A stretch of DNA of 52,605 bases from Enterobacteriaceae bacterium (lineage in GTDB: Bacteria; Pseudomonadota; Gammaproteobacteria; Enterobacterales; Enterobacteriaceae), in assembly GCA_031261005.1 (NCBI GenBank), contig JAISKF010000053.1, positions 1 to 52,605 on the forward strand, read 5' to 3'. The notes under the pieces are model-generated. The model was not told the origin of the DNA. It saw only the letters and a program-made list of their open reading frames with translations, and did not search any database. Below are positions 31,214-40,201 of the stretch, piece by piece (position 1 is the stretch's first letter; every line of letters starts with the position of its first letter). Both the position numbers and the translations under genes were made by a program.

Positions 31214-31233
31214 TAACCTGATATTTCAGGTTA
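31214..31233. repeat. Perfect 20-bp palindrome equal to two joined MITE tips
   Basis: TAACCTGA-TATT-TCAGGTTA: 8-bp arms identical to the outermost bases of the MITE terminal repeats plus flank, with four bases between. It may be an extreme deletion derivative, or chance. Confidence 0.4.
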
Positions 31234-31259
31234 GTAATAAAAATGATTGTACAAATTAA

Positions 31260-33797
31260 ATGGTTATCCAAATGACGCATAGATTTTCACGGGTTTTATT
31301 GCTTTGCTTCTCACTTATCATGGCTGGTGTCTGGTCGCCATCGTCGATGGCGGGCAATAAATCAAACAGCACCGCAGTAAGTAGTTCTGTTACCAATAAA
31401 GCAAGTAACACTTCTGCTAATACTTCAGATAATAGTGATGATGTTCCGCCTGCGGCGGGAGAGCCGAAAACGGTAAAAACGGCGGATCTCGATCAGCTAC
31501 AGAAGCAGCTTAATGACATCAAACAACAAGTATCAACAACGTTGAAAGATCATCAGCTTAGTGTTCTAAATAATCAGGCAATTGATGTGGCAAGTCAGGC
31601 TGATAGCTATATGGCGATTCTGTTGCCTAATTTAGATCAGATAAACACGCAGCTTGATGTGGTTGGGGCAAAGCCTGTTGATGGAACGTTGCAAGAATCG
31701 CCGGAAGTAACGAAAAAACGTAACGGGCTGAAAGCAGATAAGGCAGCGACGGAAAAGCAACTGGATTATGCTCAAACCCTGAAAACTACCGCGATCAATC
31801 TTTCCAAACAGATTGTTGAATTACGCCGCAGCTCGCTGAAAACACAATTAGCGTTAGATGCAGGCAGTATTCTTAATGCACGTTTTTGGGCGCCGATATT
31901 TAATCCGCAGCAAGATGATGTCGATAAATTCCATAATTTTTGTTACCAGATTAGAGATGCCTGGCAAACAGCATGGCAGCCGGAGGCTTTTTGGGGATCA
32001 TTAAGTCTTATGCTGTTGGCTGTTGCCATCTGGTTCGGCGGTCGTCGTCTGCTGGAAAAAGGTTTAGTCTGGTTTAGCATCAGTGCTTTTCCTGACGGCA
32101 GATTGCGCCGCAGTTTTCTTGCTTGTGCGACTGCGATCGTTACTGTGGTGGCGATTACCGGCGGCGCAAATCTTATCTATCTGGTGTTTGCCCGTGAGTC
32201 GGAGTTAACGCCGCTAGTTCAGAGTTTTGCCAACTCAATGCTGGCACTGACCACGTTCTCTGCACTAATTGCAGGTTTAGGGCGTTCGTTGCTGTCTATT
32301 CAGCGTCCATCATGGCGTTTGATGGCTTTACCTGATGCTATCGCGCATTCATTGCGGCGTTATCCGGCAGCAATGGCGATCATATTGATGACTTTCGGCA
32401 CGATCGAGCAGATGAACAGTGTGATCGGAACCAGTGTGTCATCGACTATTTTTGGTAATGGTATTTCTTCATTACTGATGGGTTTATTGGTGTGGTCAGC
32501 GACATTACGTACCAATAAAGTGCGCCGAAACGTAAAATCCGTGGGTGGGCATATTGATTCGCGCTCAACAATTTCCGGCTTGATTCATTTAACGACTACG
32601 CTGGTTTCGCTGACGGTCTTGTTTGCTTTGTTGATCGGTTATATTCCGCTGGCGCGTTTTCTGACTTACGAGCTGGTTTGGTTTGCGATTGTTTTATCTT
32701 GCTTGTATCTGCTCACCAAATTTGTCGGCGATATGATTGAGAGTTTGTTCTCTGAACATAGTGCCAGCGGGCGATGGATAAAGCAGGCGTTTAATCTTGA
32801 TAGCCGTTATTTAGAACAAGCGACGATCCTGTTTTCCGCTGCGAGTTATGTGTTACTGATTTTATTCGCACTTATCGCATTGCTTAACGGTACTTATGGC
32901 TCAACAACACCGATGACAATTCTCGATAAAGTCATCGAAATCATGGGCAGCGATAGCTTTGGTAAGATCAATATCGTTCCTGCTGATGTATTTAATGCCA
33001 TTATTTGCATGATCGGCGGCTTGTATCTGCTGCGTTCTGCACGCCGTTGGTTAAGTAATAAGTTCCTGCCAAAAACGGCAATGGATACCGGTATGCGTAT
33101 GTCCATCGTGACATTGTTCAGCAATATCGGCTATGTGCTGTTGATCCTGATTACTTTGTCTGTCTTAGGGATTGAGTGGAACAAACTGGCGTGGATCGTC
33201 AGCGCCTTGTCAGTTGGTATCGGTTTCGGCTTACAAGAGATTGTGAAGAATTTTATCTCTGGTTTGATTCTGTTAACGGAACGTCCGGTAAAAGTGGGCG
33301 ATCTGATCAGCATTAGCGGCGTTGAGGGGGACATTCGCCGTATTAACGTGCGTGCAACAGAAATTCAACTAACGGATAAATCAACGGTGATTGTGCCGAA
33401 CTCACAACTGATTTCGCAAAATGTTCGTAATGTGACGATGGGACACGCACAAGGCGTGGTGACGATTCCGCTGACATTTCCGCTGGATATTGATCCAGAA
33501 CAGGTAAGAGGAATTTTACTGCAAGCCTATGCCGAACATGCTTCAATCCTTGACACACCAGCGCCATCAGTGACGTTCAGCCAGTTAGCGCCGGACGGCA
33601 TTACTTTGAGTGTAACCGGCTACGTCACCAGCCCGCGCATTATTAAAGTGACGAAAAGCGATCTATTGTTTGATATTCTCAAACGCCTGCGGGCTGCAAA
33701 TGTAAAACTTTCCAGCCCGCAAAGTCTAGTGGTACAAAATATTCCACCAGATATTGCAGTGGCGTATTCAGATAATAGTCAAAAAGAGAGTGAGTAA
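31260..33797 (+). CDS. Mechanosensitive channel, MscS family with DUF3772 domain
   Basis: 845 residues. Signal peptide (to about 31, VWSPSSMAG), a Ser/Thr/Asn-rich linker (33-62), a periplasmic coiled-coil DUF3772-type region (about 70-240), then eight or more membrane helices. The MscS core near residues 625-690 includes the pore helix SALSVGIGFGLQEIVKNFISGLILL and the beta domain entry ERPVKVGDLISI.GVEGDI, with N-R-ATEI and VPNSQLIS. Similar in plan to E. coli YbiO/MscK-type large channels, but not clearly orthologous to one. A second ATG at 31272 is an equally possible start. Gates in response to membrane tension on osmotic downshock. Confidence 0.88.
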   Translation: MVIQMTHRFSRVLLLCFSLIMAGVWSPSSMAGNKSNSTAVSSSVTNKASNTSANTSDNSDDVPPAAGEPKTVKTADLDQLQKQLNDIKQQVSTTLKDHQLSVLNNQAIDVASQADSYMAILLPNLDQINTQLDVVGAKPVDGTLQESPEVTKKRNGLKADKAATEKQLDYAQTLKTTAINLSKQIVELRRSSLKTQLALDAGSILNARFWAPIFNPQQDDVDKFHNFCYQIRDAWQTAWQPEAFWGSLSLMLLAVAIWFGGRRLLEKGLVWFSISAFPDGRLRRSFLACATAIVTVVAITGGANLIYLVFARESELTPLVQSFANSMLALTTFSALIAGLGRSLLSIQRPSWRLMALPDAIAHSLRRYPAAMAIILMTFGTIEQMNSVIGTSVSSTIFGNGISSLLMGLLVWSATLRTNKVRRNVKSVGGHIDSRSTISGLIHLTTTLVSLTVLFALLIGYIPLARFLTYELVWFAIVLSCLYLLTKFVGDMIESLFSEHSASGRWIKQAFNLDSRYLEQATILFSAASYVLLILFALIALLNGTYGSTTPMTILDKVIEIMGSDSFGKINIVPADVFNAIICMIGGLYLLRSARRWLSNKFLPKTAMDTGMRMSIVTLFSNIGYVLLILITLSVLGIEWNKLAWIVSALSVGIGFGLQEIVKNFISGLILLTERPVKVGDLISISGVEGDIRRINVRATEIQLTDKSTVIVPNSQLISQNVRNVTMGHAQGVVTIPLTFPLDIDPEQVRGILLQAYAEHASILDTPAPSVTFSQLAPDGITLSVTGYVTSPRIIKVTKSDLLFDILKRLRAANVKLSSPQSLVVQNIPPDIAVAYSDNSQKESE

Positions 33798-33807
33798 ATT
33801 AGAGTAA

Positions 33808-33930
33808 TTGACTGATAATAAAGAGTAACCTGTACGGGCGGCAATCTGCCGCTCGTATTAACAACGCGGTAGGTTCACGGACGACAGATCATTGCCCCTA
33901 CAAAAAATCCTGTTATTTCATTTTATTATG
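33808..33930. repeat. MITE-like repeat, decayed copy
   Basis: An inner flank (TTGACTGATAATAAAGAGTA), a core GGGCGGCAATCTGCCGCTCG and a diverged second core arm ending GCCCCTAC can be aligned; terminal repeats are not recognisable. It lies between the convergent MscS-type gene and mntP. Confidence 0.6.
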
Positions 33931-33992
33931 CGTACAACGGCTGTACAGGGAATGGTAAAGATCGTGCAGATCTAACGTACTATTTTTTATGA

Positions 33993-34562
33993 TTACTCCA
34001 GCCAACCCAGATGTGTCGCCAGTATTGCTACACCGATACCAATCAGAACTAATCCGCCGATAATTTCTGCGCGTTTTCCTAAAATAGGACCAATAAAACG
34101 CCCTAGCATCATGCCGATGGTTGCCATAATCATGGTGGTGAGACCGATCGCCATTGCGGTATGGAGAATATCAACCTGCAATAAAGCTAAACCAACACCG
34201 ACTGCCATTGCATCTAAACTGGTAGCGATGGCAGTAATCGCGAGAATCCAAAACGAGTGGCGGCAGATTTGCGGTTTTTCTTCTTCGGGTTGCTTGCAAC
34301 CTTCAATAATCATGCGGCAGCCGAGAATAAACAGCAGGGTGAAAGCTACCCAGTGATCCCATTCGGTGATGTATCGACCAGCGATAAGACCTAAACTCCA
34401 GCCAATAAGCGGTGTAATTGCTTCAATACAGCCGAAAATTAATCCGGTACGGACAGCTTCACGAAAGCAGGGTTTATGGAGGACCGCTCCTTTACCGACT
34501 GAAGCGGCGAAAGCGTCCATTGACATGCCAAAAGCGATAATAAACGTTGCAGACAGGCTCAT
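33993..34562 (-). CDS. mntP: Manganese efflux pump MntP
   Basis: 189 residues, six membrane helices in two repeats. Conserved acidic residues lie in the membrane: [14 protein letters not shown] (D16 region) and [14 protein letters not shown] (second repeat), as in E. coli MntP (YebN). Exports Mn2+ to prevent toxicity. SD GGAG at 34571-34574. The 5' leader is a yybP-ykoY manganese riboswitch, so translation should be switched on by Mn2+; MntR control upstream is likely but not visible to me. Confidence 0.96.
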   Translation of the reverse strand: MSLSATFIIAFGMSMDAFAASVGKGAVLHKPCFREAVRTGLIFGCIEAITPLIGWSLGLIAGRYITEWDHWVAFTLLFILGCRMIIEGCKQPEEEKPQICRHSFWILAITAIATSLDAMAVGVGLALLQVDILHTAMAIGLTTMIMATIGMMLGRFIGPILGKRAEIIGGLVLIGIGVAILATHLGWLE

Positions 34563-34570
34563 TGTAAAGA

Positions 34571-34775
34571 CTCCGGTCGGGTGACATATACATGCCAGAC
34601 ACCTCCCAACCTTCCTGTGCCCGACATGTCTATGGTCTCGCCTACCTGACGGTTGCCTGCACCACGCTGAATCTTAGGAAATTCAAGCGAGTATGTTGAT
34701 ACAGGCGCTTTTGCTATATGACAACAAATTTCAACAACAAAATGTTGAGATAGCAAAAACCGGCTACTCCCCAAT
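34571..34775 (-). promoter_or_regulatory. yybP-ykoY manganese riboswitch, mntP leader
   Basis: Read on the minus strand it has the three conserved blocks in order: TTGGGGAGTAGCC (complement of 34762-34774), TCAACATACTCG (34688-34699), and GGCGAGACCATA (about 34631-34642). They match the E. coli alx/mntP aptamers in sequence and spacing. Downstream, ATGTCGGG (about 34619-34626) and GGTTGGGAGG (about 34603-34612) can each pair with CACCCGACC next to the GGAG Shine-Dalgarno, a plausible translational switch. Confidence 0.92.
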
Positions 34776-34866
34776 GACAAACGGGATCTTAACACTCAAT
34801 CCGCGTATCGCAATAGAAAAATTGCTTATTAATCAATTAGTAATATCAAATGATTCTTATTATCAT

Positions 34867-36075
34867 TTAATGTTTCGATTGCGATTGAGGCTGCCCGGCA
34901 TTTGGCTTAATGCGTAACAAACAGAGAACAGCCACTAAGCACATTACGGCTGCAATATAGAATACTGCGTGATAACTCCATATTTCGGCAACGGTACCGG
35001 CGAGAGAACCGGCAAAAATCCAGCCAACACGCACAGTATTCGTGAACAATGTCGTCGCTGCGCCAGCCTGACCGGGCATTAAATCTTGAAAATAGAGCAT
35101 TCCAATACCCGCCAGAATACCGATGAAGATGGCATTCAGCATTTGCAGTATCAGCAATATCCACGGTGAAGTGAAAAAGAACAAGCCGATATAAAACAGT
35201 AAACCGGCAATAATGGCGTTTTGCATTAACCAGCGTTTACCGAATTTTTGTGCATAATAACCGGCGATAATCATCACCGGAATTTCTAATCCTGCTGCTG
35301 TTCCCATCATCATACCTGCCAGTTTTTCAGGTAATAACAATTCTTGCACCAGATAAAGCGGCATATTGATCAGGTACATGCTGTTGCATGTCCACATTAA
35401 CGCACAAACAATAAAGAGTAGCAGCGTATCACGCCGGTTATGGCGCGGGGCTTGAACCAGTGCGCGATCAGTTCGTGCCGCTTTTGGCATCGACGGTAGG
35501 GTGTACCAAACCACGATTGAGCATAAGACAAAAGCGATTGCCGCAGAGAGATACATGGTTTTAAAACCGAAACCCAGCGCCAGTGCAAATGCCAGCGGCG
35601 GACCAATCACCCAAGCCAGAGAGATCTGCGCCCGTAAAACTGAGCTAAACATCACCGCCTCTCGTCCGGTTTTATCCGCATGTTCACGGGCGAGGGCAAA
35701 TAACTGCGGTGTTGCAGTAGAACCGCATGTTGATAGCAATACGCCGATAGTTAGCAGCAGAAAATAATTGCGATTAAACGCATACATTGCACAACCCAGT
35801 GCGCCGAATAAACAGCATTTGATAATTAGCATTTTGCGATCACCGGAGCGATCAGAATAGCTGGCAATAAGTTGACTAATAATAATGCCGATAACAGCGC
35901 TGCCAGTGAAAAATAGCCCGACCAGAACAGGGCGAGTATGGACTTCGGTGGTCAAAAATAGGCTAAGAGTCGGTGTTTGCAGCGCACCTGCCATGCCAGT
36001 CAGAAAAGCAATAAACAGAAAAGAGAGAGAGGTCAAATCCGTCATTTGACGAATGGACGCTGAAAAATTTCGCAT
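34867..36075 (-). CDS. setB: Sugar efflux transporter SetB
   Basis: 402 residues, 12 membrane helices, SET family of MFS. Strong match to E. coli SetB: FLTGMAGALQTPTLSLFLT.EVH.RP, ALAREHADKTGREAVMFSS.LRAQ.SLAWVIGPPLA, LPEKLAGMMMGTAAGLEIP, LNAIFIGIL.GIGMLYFQDLMPGQAG. SetB exports glucose and lactose in vitro and interacts with MreB in E. coli. Inner membrane. The last residues (GQPQSQSKH) are polar. Confidence 0.92.
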   Translation of the reverse strand: MRNFSASIRQMTDLTSLSFLFIAFLTGMAGALQTPTLSLFLTTEVHTRPVLVGLFFTGSAVIGIIISQLIASYSDRSGDRKMLIIKCCLFGALGCAMYAFNRNYFLLLTIGVLLSTCGSTATPQLFALAREHADKTGREAVMFSSVLRAQISLAWVIGPPLAFALALGFGFKTMYLSAAIAFVLCSIVVWYTLPSMPKAARTDRALVQAPRHNRRDTLLLFIVCALMWTCNSMYLINMPLYLVQELLLPEKLAGMMMGTAAGLEIPVMIIAGYYAQKFGKRWLMQNAIIAGLLFYIGLFFFTSPWILLILQMLNAIFIGILAGIGMLYFQDLMPGQAGAATTLFTNTVRVGWIFAGSLAGTVAEIWSYHAVFYIAAVMCLVAVLCLLRIKPNAGQPQSQSKH

Positions 36076-36252
36076 AGCAGCCCGCGTGGAGAATCGTATA
36101 AATGCCGATAGGCAGAAGAAGTGACCAGCGCTGCATAATACGCTTTTTAGCAGTTAATAAACAAGGCGTTTAATAAACCGATGTTTTAGTTTTTATGATT
36201 GGGATAAAATTTCAGTGAATTTATATAATTTATTGATAATAAAGAGTAAAAA

Positions 36253-36280
36253 ATAAGGGCGATAGAATCTCGCCCTTATT
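36253..36280 (-). terminator. Terminator of dcuC
   Basis: The stem TAAGGGCGA/TCGCCCTTA is followed on the minus strand by TTTTTT, about 20 bases after the dcuC stop. A 17-base perfect palindrome with three GATC sites (36286-36302) lies between stop and hairpin. Confidence 0.88.
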
Positions 36281-36300
36281 GCTACGATCAGATCATCTGA

Positions 36301-37722
36301 TCATTTAATAATCGGCACCAGAATATGTGATGCCGCAATCACTACGATAATCCCGACGATCATCGGTACAGAGGTGCGTTTCACTACTTCAAACGGTGAA
36401 ATTTTCGCCATTCCCGACGTGGCAACAACAACACCGGAGACTGGTGACATACTGCGTCCGATATTGGAGGCTTGCAGCATTGGGATCACCAAATAAGCCG
36501 GATTGATCCCCATTTGCAGTGCCAGTTTGGGAATAAATTCGACAAATGCGTAGAACGGCGCATTACCAGAACCCGTTGCCATCGCTGCCAGCATGGTAAT
36601 CACGACTAACACTAACATCATCACAATAGCACCGCCGCCGGAGGATTCTGCCAGTTGAATTAATCCAGCGATAAAACCAATTGAGCTTAAACCTTGAGCG
36701 AAAATACCGGCAGCGACCAGCAGCATTACCACGCTGACAAAAGCATCACCCATTGCCTGATAAGCCGTATCTAATCCCTCAAACATCTTTTTGGCGCTGA
36801 AAGAGCGGCAGAATTCGATAATCGCGGTTAATACCATACAGATAATGATGATCGTGATGATATTTAAGTTAGGGATCACGCGCGCCGCACCTTGTGCGTC
36901 GGTTAATGGCAGGGCGATTTTACCGGAGAAGATTAATACGCCGATGATTGGCAGAAAAGGCAATATTGCATAAGCGGCTGGCGCGTGAGTTTTAATTTGC
37001 GAAACGTCTAATCTTTCACTAACGATATTCTCTTTTTTATCCAGATAACGCTGCCAGAAAAAGTGTGCGATTGCGATAGAAATAATAGCAATAATCGAAA
37101 TCGGCAACGTTGTTTTAAAGGCAAAATCGATCAGTTGTGCACCGCCCATGTTAGAGGCTTCGGCAGCAACAATCACATCACCGGAAGTTGGCGACAGAAT
37201 AATTGCCGCTGGTGAAGCGCAAATTGCGGTGGCTGCACCGCGGCTGATACCCACATTGACCATGAGCGGAAATAGTGTCGCCATTAATAACACACCTAAA
37301 CCGGTTGCCGATGGCACAGCTAAAGACATTAAACAGGCAACAAAATAGGCGGCGATCATCAAAATGTAAGGAGAGTTAATATATTTCAGCGGGTGAGAAG
37401 CTAATTTGACCACAACATCATTTGCACCGATATGCGTCATATAAGCAGCAAAACCGCACAGGATCATGATCATCATACCTAAATCAGCAGCACGATTACT
37501 GAGCAGGAATTTTATAAATTCAAATACGTCAGTGAGTAAAAATCCGGTTGAATCTTTTTCCGCCAGAATAGGGCGGCCAAATGCGATGCTAATTAATAGC
37601 AGCACCAGACCACCGATTAAAAGTACGCCAGTTGCCGAATAACCCTTTATTATATAATAACCTACTGAAATAGCGACCACTGCGCCAATCAACAGGTTAA
37701 TGGTATAGGGAACATCTGTCAT
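36301..37722 (-). CDS. dcuC: Anaerobic C4-dicarboxylate transporter DcuC
   Basis: 473 residues (E. coli 461), 11-12 membrane helices. Near-identical blocks: FAAYMTHIGANDVVVKLASHPL, LAVPSATGLGVLLMATLFP, ISPFEVVKRTSVP, ATGSGNAPFYAFVE. Mainly succinate efflux during fermentation. RBS TTGGAG. A candidate FNR box upstream agrees with the FNR-activated expression known in E. coli. Confidence 0.95.
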   Translation of the reverse strand: MTDVPYTINLLIGAVVAISVGYYIIKGYSATGVLLIGGLVLLLISIAFGRPILAEKDSTGFLLTDVFEFIKFLLSNRAADLGMMIMILCGFAAYMTHIGANDVVVKLASHPLKYINSPYILMIAAYFVACLMSLAVPSATGLGVLLMATLFPLMVNVGISRGAATAICASPAAIILSPTSGDVIVAAEASNMGGAQLIDFAFKTTLPISIIAIISIAIAHFFWQRYLDKKENIVSERLDVSQIKTHAPAAYAILPFLPIIGVLIFSGKIALPLTDAQGAARVIPNLNIITIIIICMVLTAIIEFCRSFSAKKMFEGLDTAYQAMGDAFVSVVMLLVAAGIFAQGLSSIGFIAGLIQLAESSGGGAIVMMLVLVVITMLAAMATGSGNAPFYAFVEFIPKLALQMGINPAYLVIPMLQASNIGRSMSPVSGVVVATSGMAKISPFEVVKRTSVPMIVGIIVVIAASHILVPIIK

Positions 37723-37813
37723 TTATGTTTCTCCAAAAAGTTGTGATGAAGATTAGAAATAAATATGTAGTAAACACGCCTATATTATCGGTTTTTTATT
37801 TGAAGTTAGTGAT

Positions 37814-37827
37814 TTGTTCGATATTAA
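37814..37827 (-). promoter_or_regulatory. Candidate FNR box of dcuC
   Basis: TTGTT-CGAT-ATTAA matches TTGAT-N4-ATCAA at 8 of 10. On the minus strand a GATAAT -10 begins 31 bases past its centre, putting the box near -42 to -43, close to the class II activator position. Confidence 0.45.
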
Positions 37828-37880
37828 ATTTTTATTAAAAGATCACTATTACCTAATAGCTTTCAATATACAGGTAAAAA

Positions 37881-37990
37881 TACAGGTTAATATATTGATA
37901 ATAAATAATAATTTATAGGGGCGGCAGATTTCCGTTCCTAAAAAATAACGTAATCATTTAAAATTTAGCGAAAATAACATATTAAGAACA
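37881..37990. repeat. MITE-like repeat, decayed copy
   Basis: The left flank AGGTTAATATATTGATAATAA is followed by TATAGGGGCGGCAGATTTCC with the core collapsed to one arm, then the right inner flank (TAACGTAATCATTTAAAATTTAGCGA). Terminal repeats are degenerate. It lies in the 357-bp gap between dcuC and the divergent ABC operon. Confidence 0.6.
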
Positions 37991-38079
37991 AGTCTTTATA
38001 CCGACATCATTATATAGTATTTTACATACCGATTTCTCATCTCTTCTTACTGCTTCTTACTATGGATACAGGATTCCTT

Positions 38080-39150
38080 ATGCGTCATCTTATAAAAACA
38101 TTCACATTGGCTGCGATTTTTGTCTGTTCGATTCCATCATCTTGGGCAGATAGAGTTGTTACCGATCAGTTAGGACGTCAGATTACCATCGCCGATAAAG
38201 TTGATCGCGTGGTGGTATTGCAGCATCAAACACTGAATTTACTTGTTCAACTCGATGCCACCAATGATGTGGTGGGTATTCTTAGCAGTTGGAAGAAGCA
38301 GTTAGGTGCAAACTTTGTTCGTTTAGCTCCGCAACTGGCAACCTTGCCAATGCCGGGTGATTTAACTCAAGTGAATATCGAAAGTCTGTTAGCGCTCAAA
38401 CCACAAGTTGTATTTGTTGCCAATTATGCACCAGCAGAAATGATCACTCAGATCGAGAAAACCGGTATTCCTGTGGTTGCCATTTCTTTGCGTGAAGATA
38501 AGAAAGGCGAAGAAGGTAAGGTGAATCCGACGATGGACGATGAAGAGGACGCCTACAATAATGGTTTAAAAACAGGTATTCGCTTGATTGGTCAGGTAGT
38601 GAATAGAGAGAAGCAGGCAGAGGATCTGATTCAATATACCTTTACTCAACGTGAACTGGTGAGTAAACGTTTAGCTGATATAGCGCCGGAAAAACGTATC
38701 CGCGTGTATATGGCGAATCCTGACATGAATACGTATGGTTCAGGAAAATATACCGGTTTAATGATGGCTCATGCTGGTGCGTTGAATGTCGCTGCTGCTA
38801 CGATTAAAGGCTTCAAACAAGTTTCACTGGAGCAAGTGCTGCAATGGAATCCGCAAGTGATCTTCGTACAGGATCGCTATCCTGATGTGGTAACGCAAAT
38901 TAATCAAGATCCAAACTGGCAGCGCATTGATGCACTGAAAAATCATCGCGTTTATCTGATGCCTGAATACGCCAAAGCGTGGGGTTATCCAATGCCGGAA
39001 GCGCTGGCGATCGGTGAATTGTGGATGGCGAAAAAATTGTATCCTGAAAAATTTGCTGATATTGATATGCAGAAAATGGCTAATGAGTATTACCAACGTT
39101 TCTACCGGACTTCTTATGTAGATTCTGCATCAAATAATGCCACTAAATAA
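38080..39150 (+). CDS. Class II ABC importer, periplasmic binding protein (MolA-like)
   Basis: 356 residues with Sec signal (MRHLIKTF..., cleavage after SSWA near 24). PF01497-type (BtuF/FhuD/MolA) fold: two lobes joined by one long helix, with TDQLGRQITIADKVDRVVV, an LKPQVVF segment and IPVVAISLRED. An acidic loop KVNPTMDDEEDAYNNG (around 150-165) sits before the linking helix. Gene order with permease, ATPase and a ModA-like protein matches the Haemophilus influenzae HI1472-HI1469 molybdate/tungstate locus, so molybdate or tungstate is the best guess; iron-chelate is the alternative. ATG 38080 has ACAGGA upstream. Confidence 0.8.
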   Translation: MRHLIKTFTLAAIFVCSIPSSWADRVVTDQLGRQITIADKVDRVVVLQHQTLNLLVQLDATNDVVGILSSWKKQLGANFVRLAPQLATLPMPGDLTQVNIESLLALKPQVVFVANYAPAEMITQIEKTGIPVVAISLREDKKGEEGKVNPTMDDEEDAYNNGLKTGIRLIGQVVNREKQAEDLIQYTFTQRELVSKRLADIAPEKRIRVYMANPDMNTYGSGKYTGLMMAHAGALNVAAATIKGFKQVSLEQVLQWNPQVIFVQDRYPDVVTQINQDPNWQRIDALKNHRVYLMPEYAKAWGYPMPEALAIGELWMAKKLYPEKFADIDMQKMANEYYQRFYRTSYVDSASNNATK

Positions 39151-40201
39151 TATTCAGTCTAAAAATTACCAGCGGAATATATTTATTCTGCTGGTCGTTA
39201 TCGCGCTTGTTATTGCGGTTCTTTCTCTTTGTCTGGGGAAATTTACTTTAGCGCCAGCGCGGGTATGTGCAATGATTTTGTCTCCGCTGCGGCAACTTTT
39301 TACTGATTTTACTGATTTTACTGATATAGCTACCGATATAAGTGATATTGAACAGCAAATTATCTGGACGATCCGCATTCCCCGCATTTTAATGGCGTTT
39401 TGTGCCGGAGCTGCGTTGGCGTTGTGCGGCGCGGCGTTGCAAGGTGTATTCCATAATCCGTTAGTTGATCCGCATATTATTGGCGTGACGTCTGGCGCAG
39501 CGTTTGGCGGTACGTTAGCGATTTTATTAGGTTTATCTCCCTATTTATTGACGTTATCCACCTTTAGTTTTGGCTTGCTGGCGCTATTTCTGGTCTATTT
39601 TATTGCTCATCTTATCGGGCATGGAAATCGCCTGATTTTGGTTCTTGCTGGTGTAATTTTAAGTGGTTTTTTCAGTGCATTAGTTAGCTTGTTGCAGTAT
39701 ATGGCGGATACCGAAGAGAAATTACCTAGTATTGTTTTTTGGCTGCTCGGCAGTTTTGCTACTGCAAGTTGGCACAAATTATTGATGCTGTTAATCCCGT
39801 TACTGGTAGCGGGTTATTTTCTGCTGCGTTTGCGCTGGCGGATTAATTTGCTGTCATTAGGTGATTGCGATGCCAAAGCGCTGGGTATCTCGGTGACTGA
39901 AACGCGCTGGTTAATTTTGGTGTTATGTGCGTTGATTGTCGCGGCGCAAGTGGCGGTGAGCGGTAGTATCGGCTGGATTGGGCTGGTAATCCCGCATTTT
40001 GCGCGCATGATTGTGGGTACTGATCATCGTTATTTGTTACCGGCATCATTGTTACTGGGCGGCAGTTTCATGGTGATCGTCGATGATTTGGCACGTACGT
40101 TAACATCAGCAGAAATTCCGGTCGGAATTATTACCGCACTGTTGGGCGCTCCGCTATTTACTGTACTGCTGGTGAAAAACTATAAGCGGAAAATTCAATG
40201 A
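39137..40201 (+). CDS. Class II ABC importer permease (FecCD/BtuC/MolB family)
   Basis: 354 residues, about ten membrane helices. Conserved RIPRILMAFCAGAALALCGAALQGVFHNPLVDPHIIGVTSGAAFG region and, near the C-terminus, GSIGWIGLVIPHFARMIVGTDHR, the coupling-helix segment of the FecCD family. Overlaps the binding-protein gene by 14 bases and the ATPase gene by 4 (ATGA). A 9-base in-frame tandem repeat (39299-39326) encodes TDFTDFTD in the first loop. Confidence 0.9.
   Translation: MPLNNIQSKNYQRNIFILLVVIALVIAVLSLCLGKFTLAPARVCAMILSPLRQLFTDFTDFTDIATDISDIEQQIIWTIRIPRILMAFCAGAALALCGAALQGVFHNPLVDPHIIGVTSGAAFGGTLAILLGLSPYLLTLSTFSFGLLALFLVYFIAHLIGHGNRLILVLAGVILSGFFSALVSLLQYMADTEEKLPSIVFWLLGSFATASWHKLLMLLIPLLVAGYFLLRLRWRINLLSLGDCDAKALGISVTETRWLILVLCALIVAAQVAVSGSIGWIGLVIPHFARMIVGTDHRYLLPASLLLGGSFMVIVDDLARTLTSAEIPVGIITALLGAPLFTVLLVKNYKRKIQ

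Noticed and set aside
34559..34917. Open frames on both strands between mntP and setB
   Set aside because: They overlap the conserved manganese riboswitch blocks and have no family resemblance or RBS.
37995..38036. ModE-like operator before the MolABC-like operon
   Set aside because: An imperfect palindrome ACCGACAT...ATACCGAT exists, but spacing and half-sites do not fit the ModE consensus.
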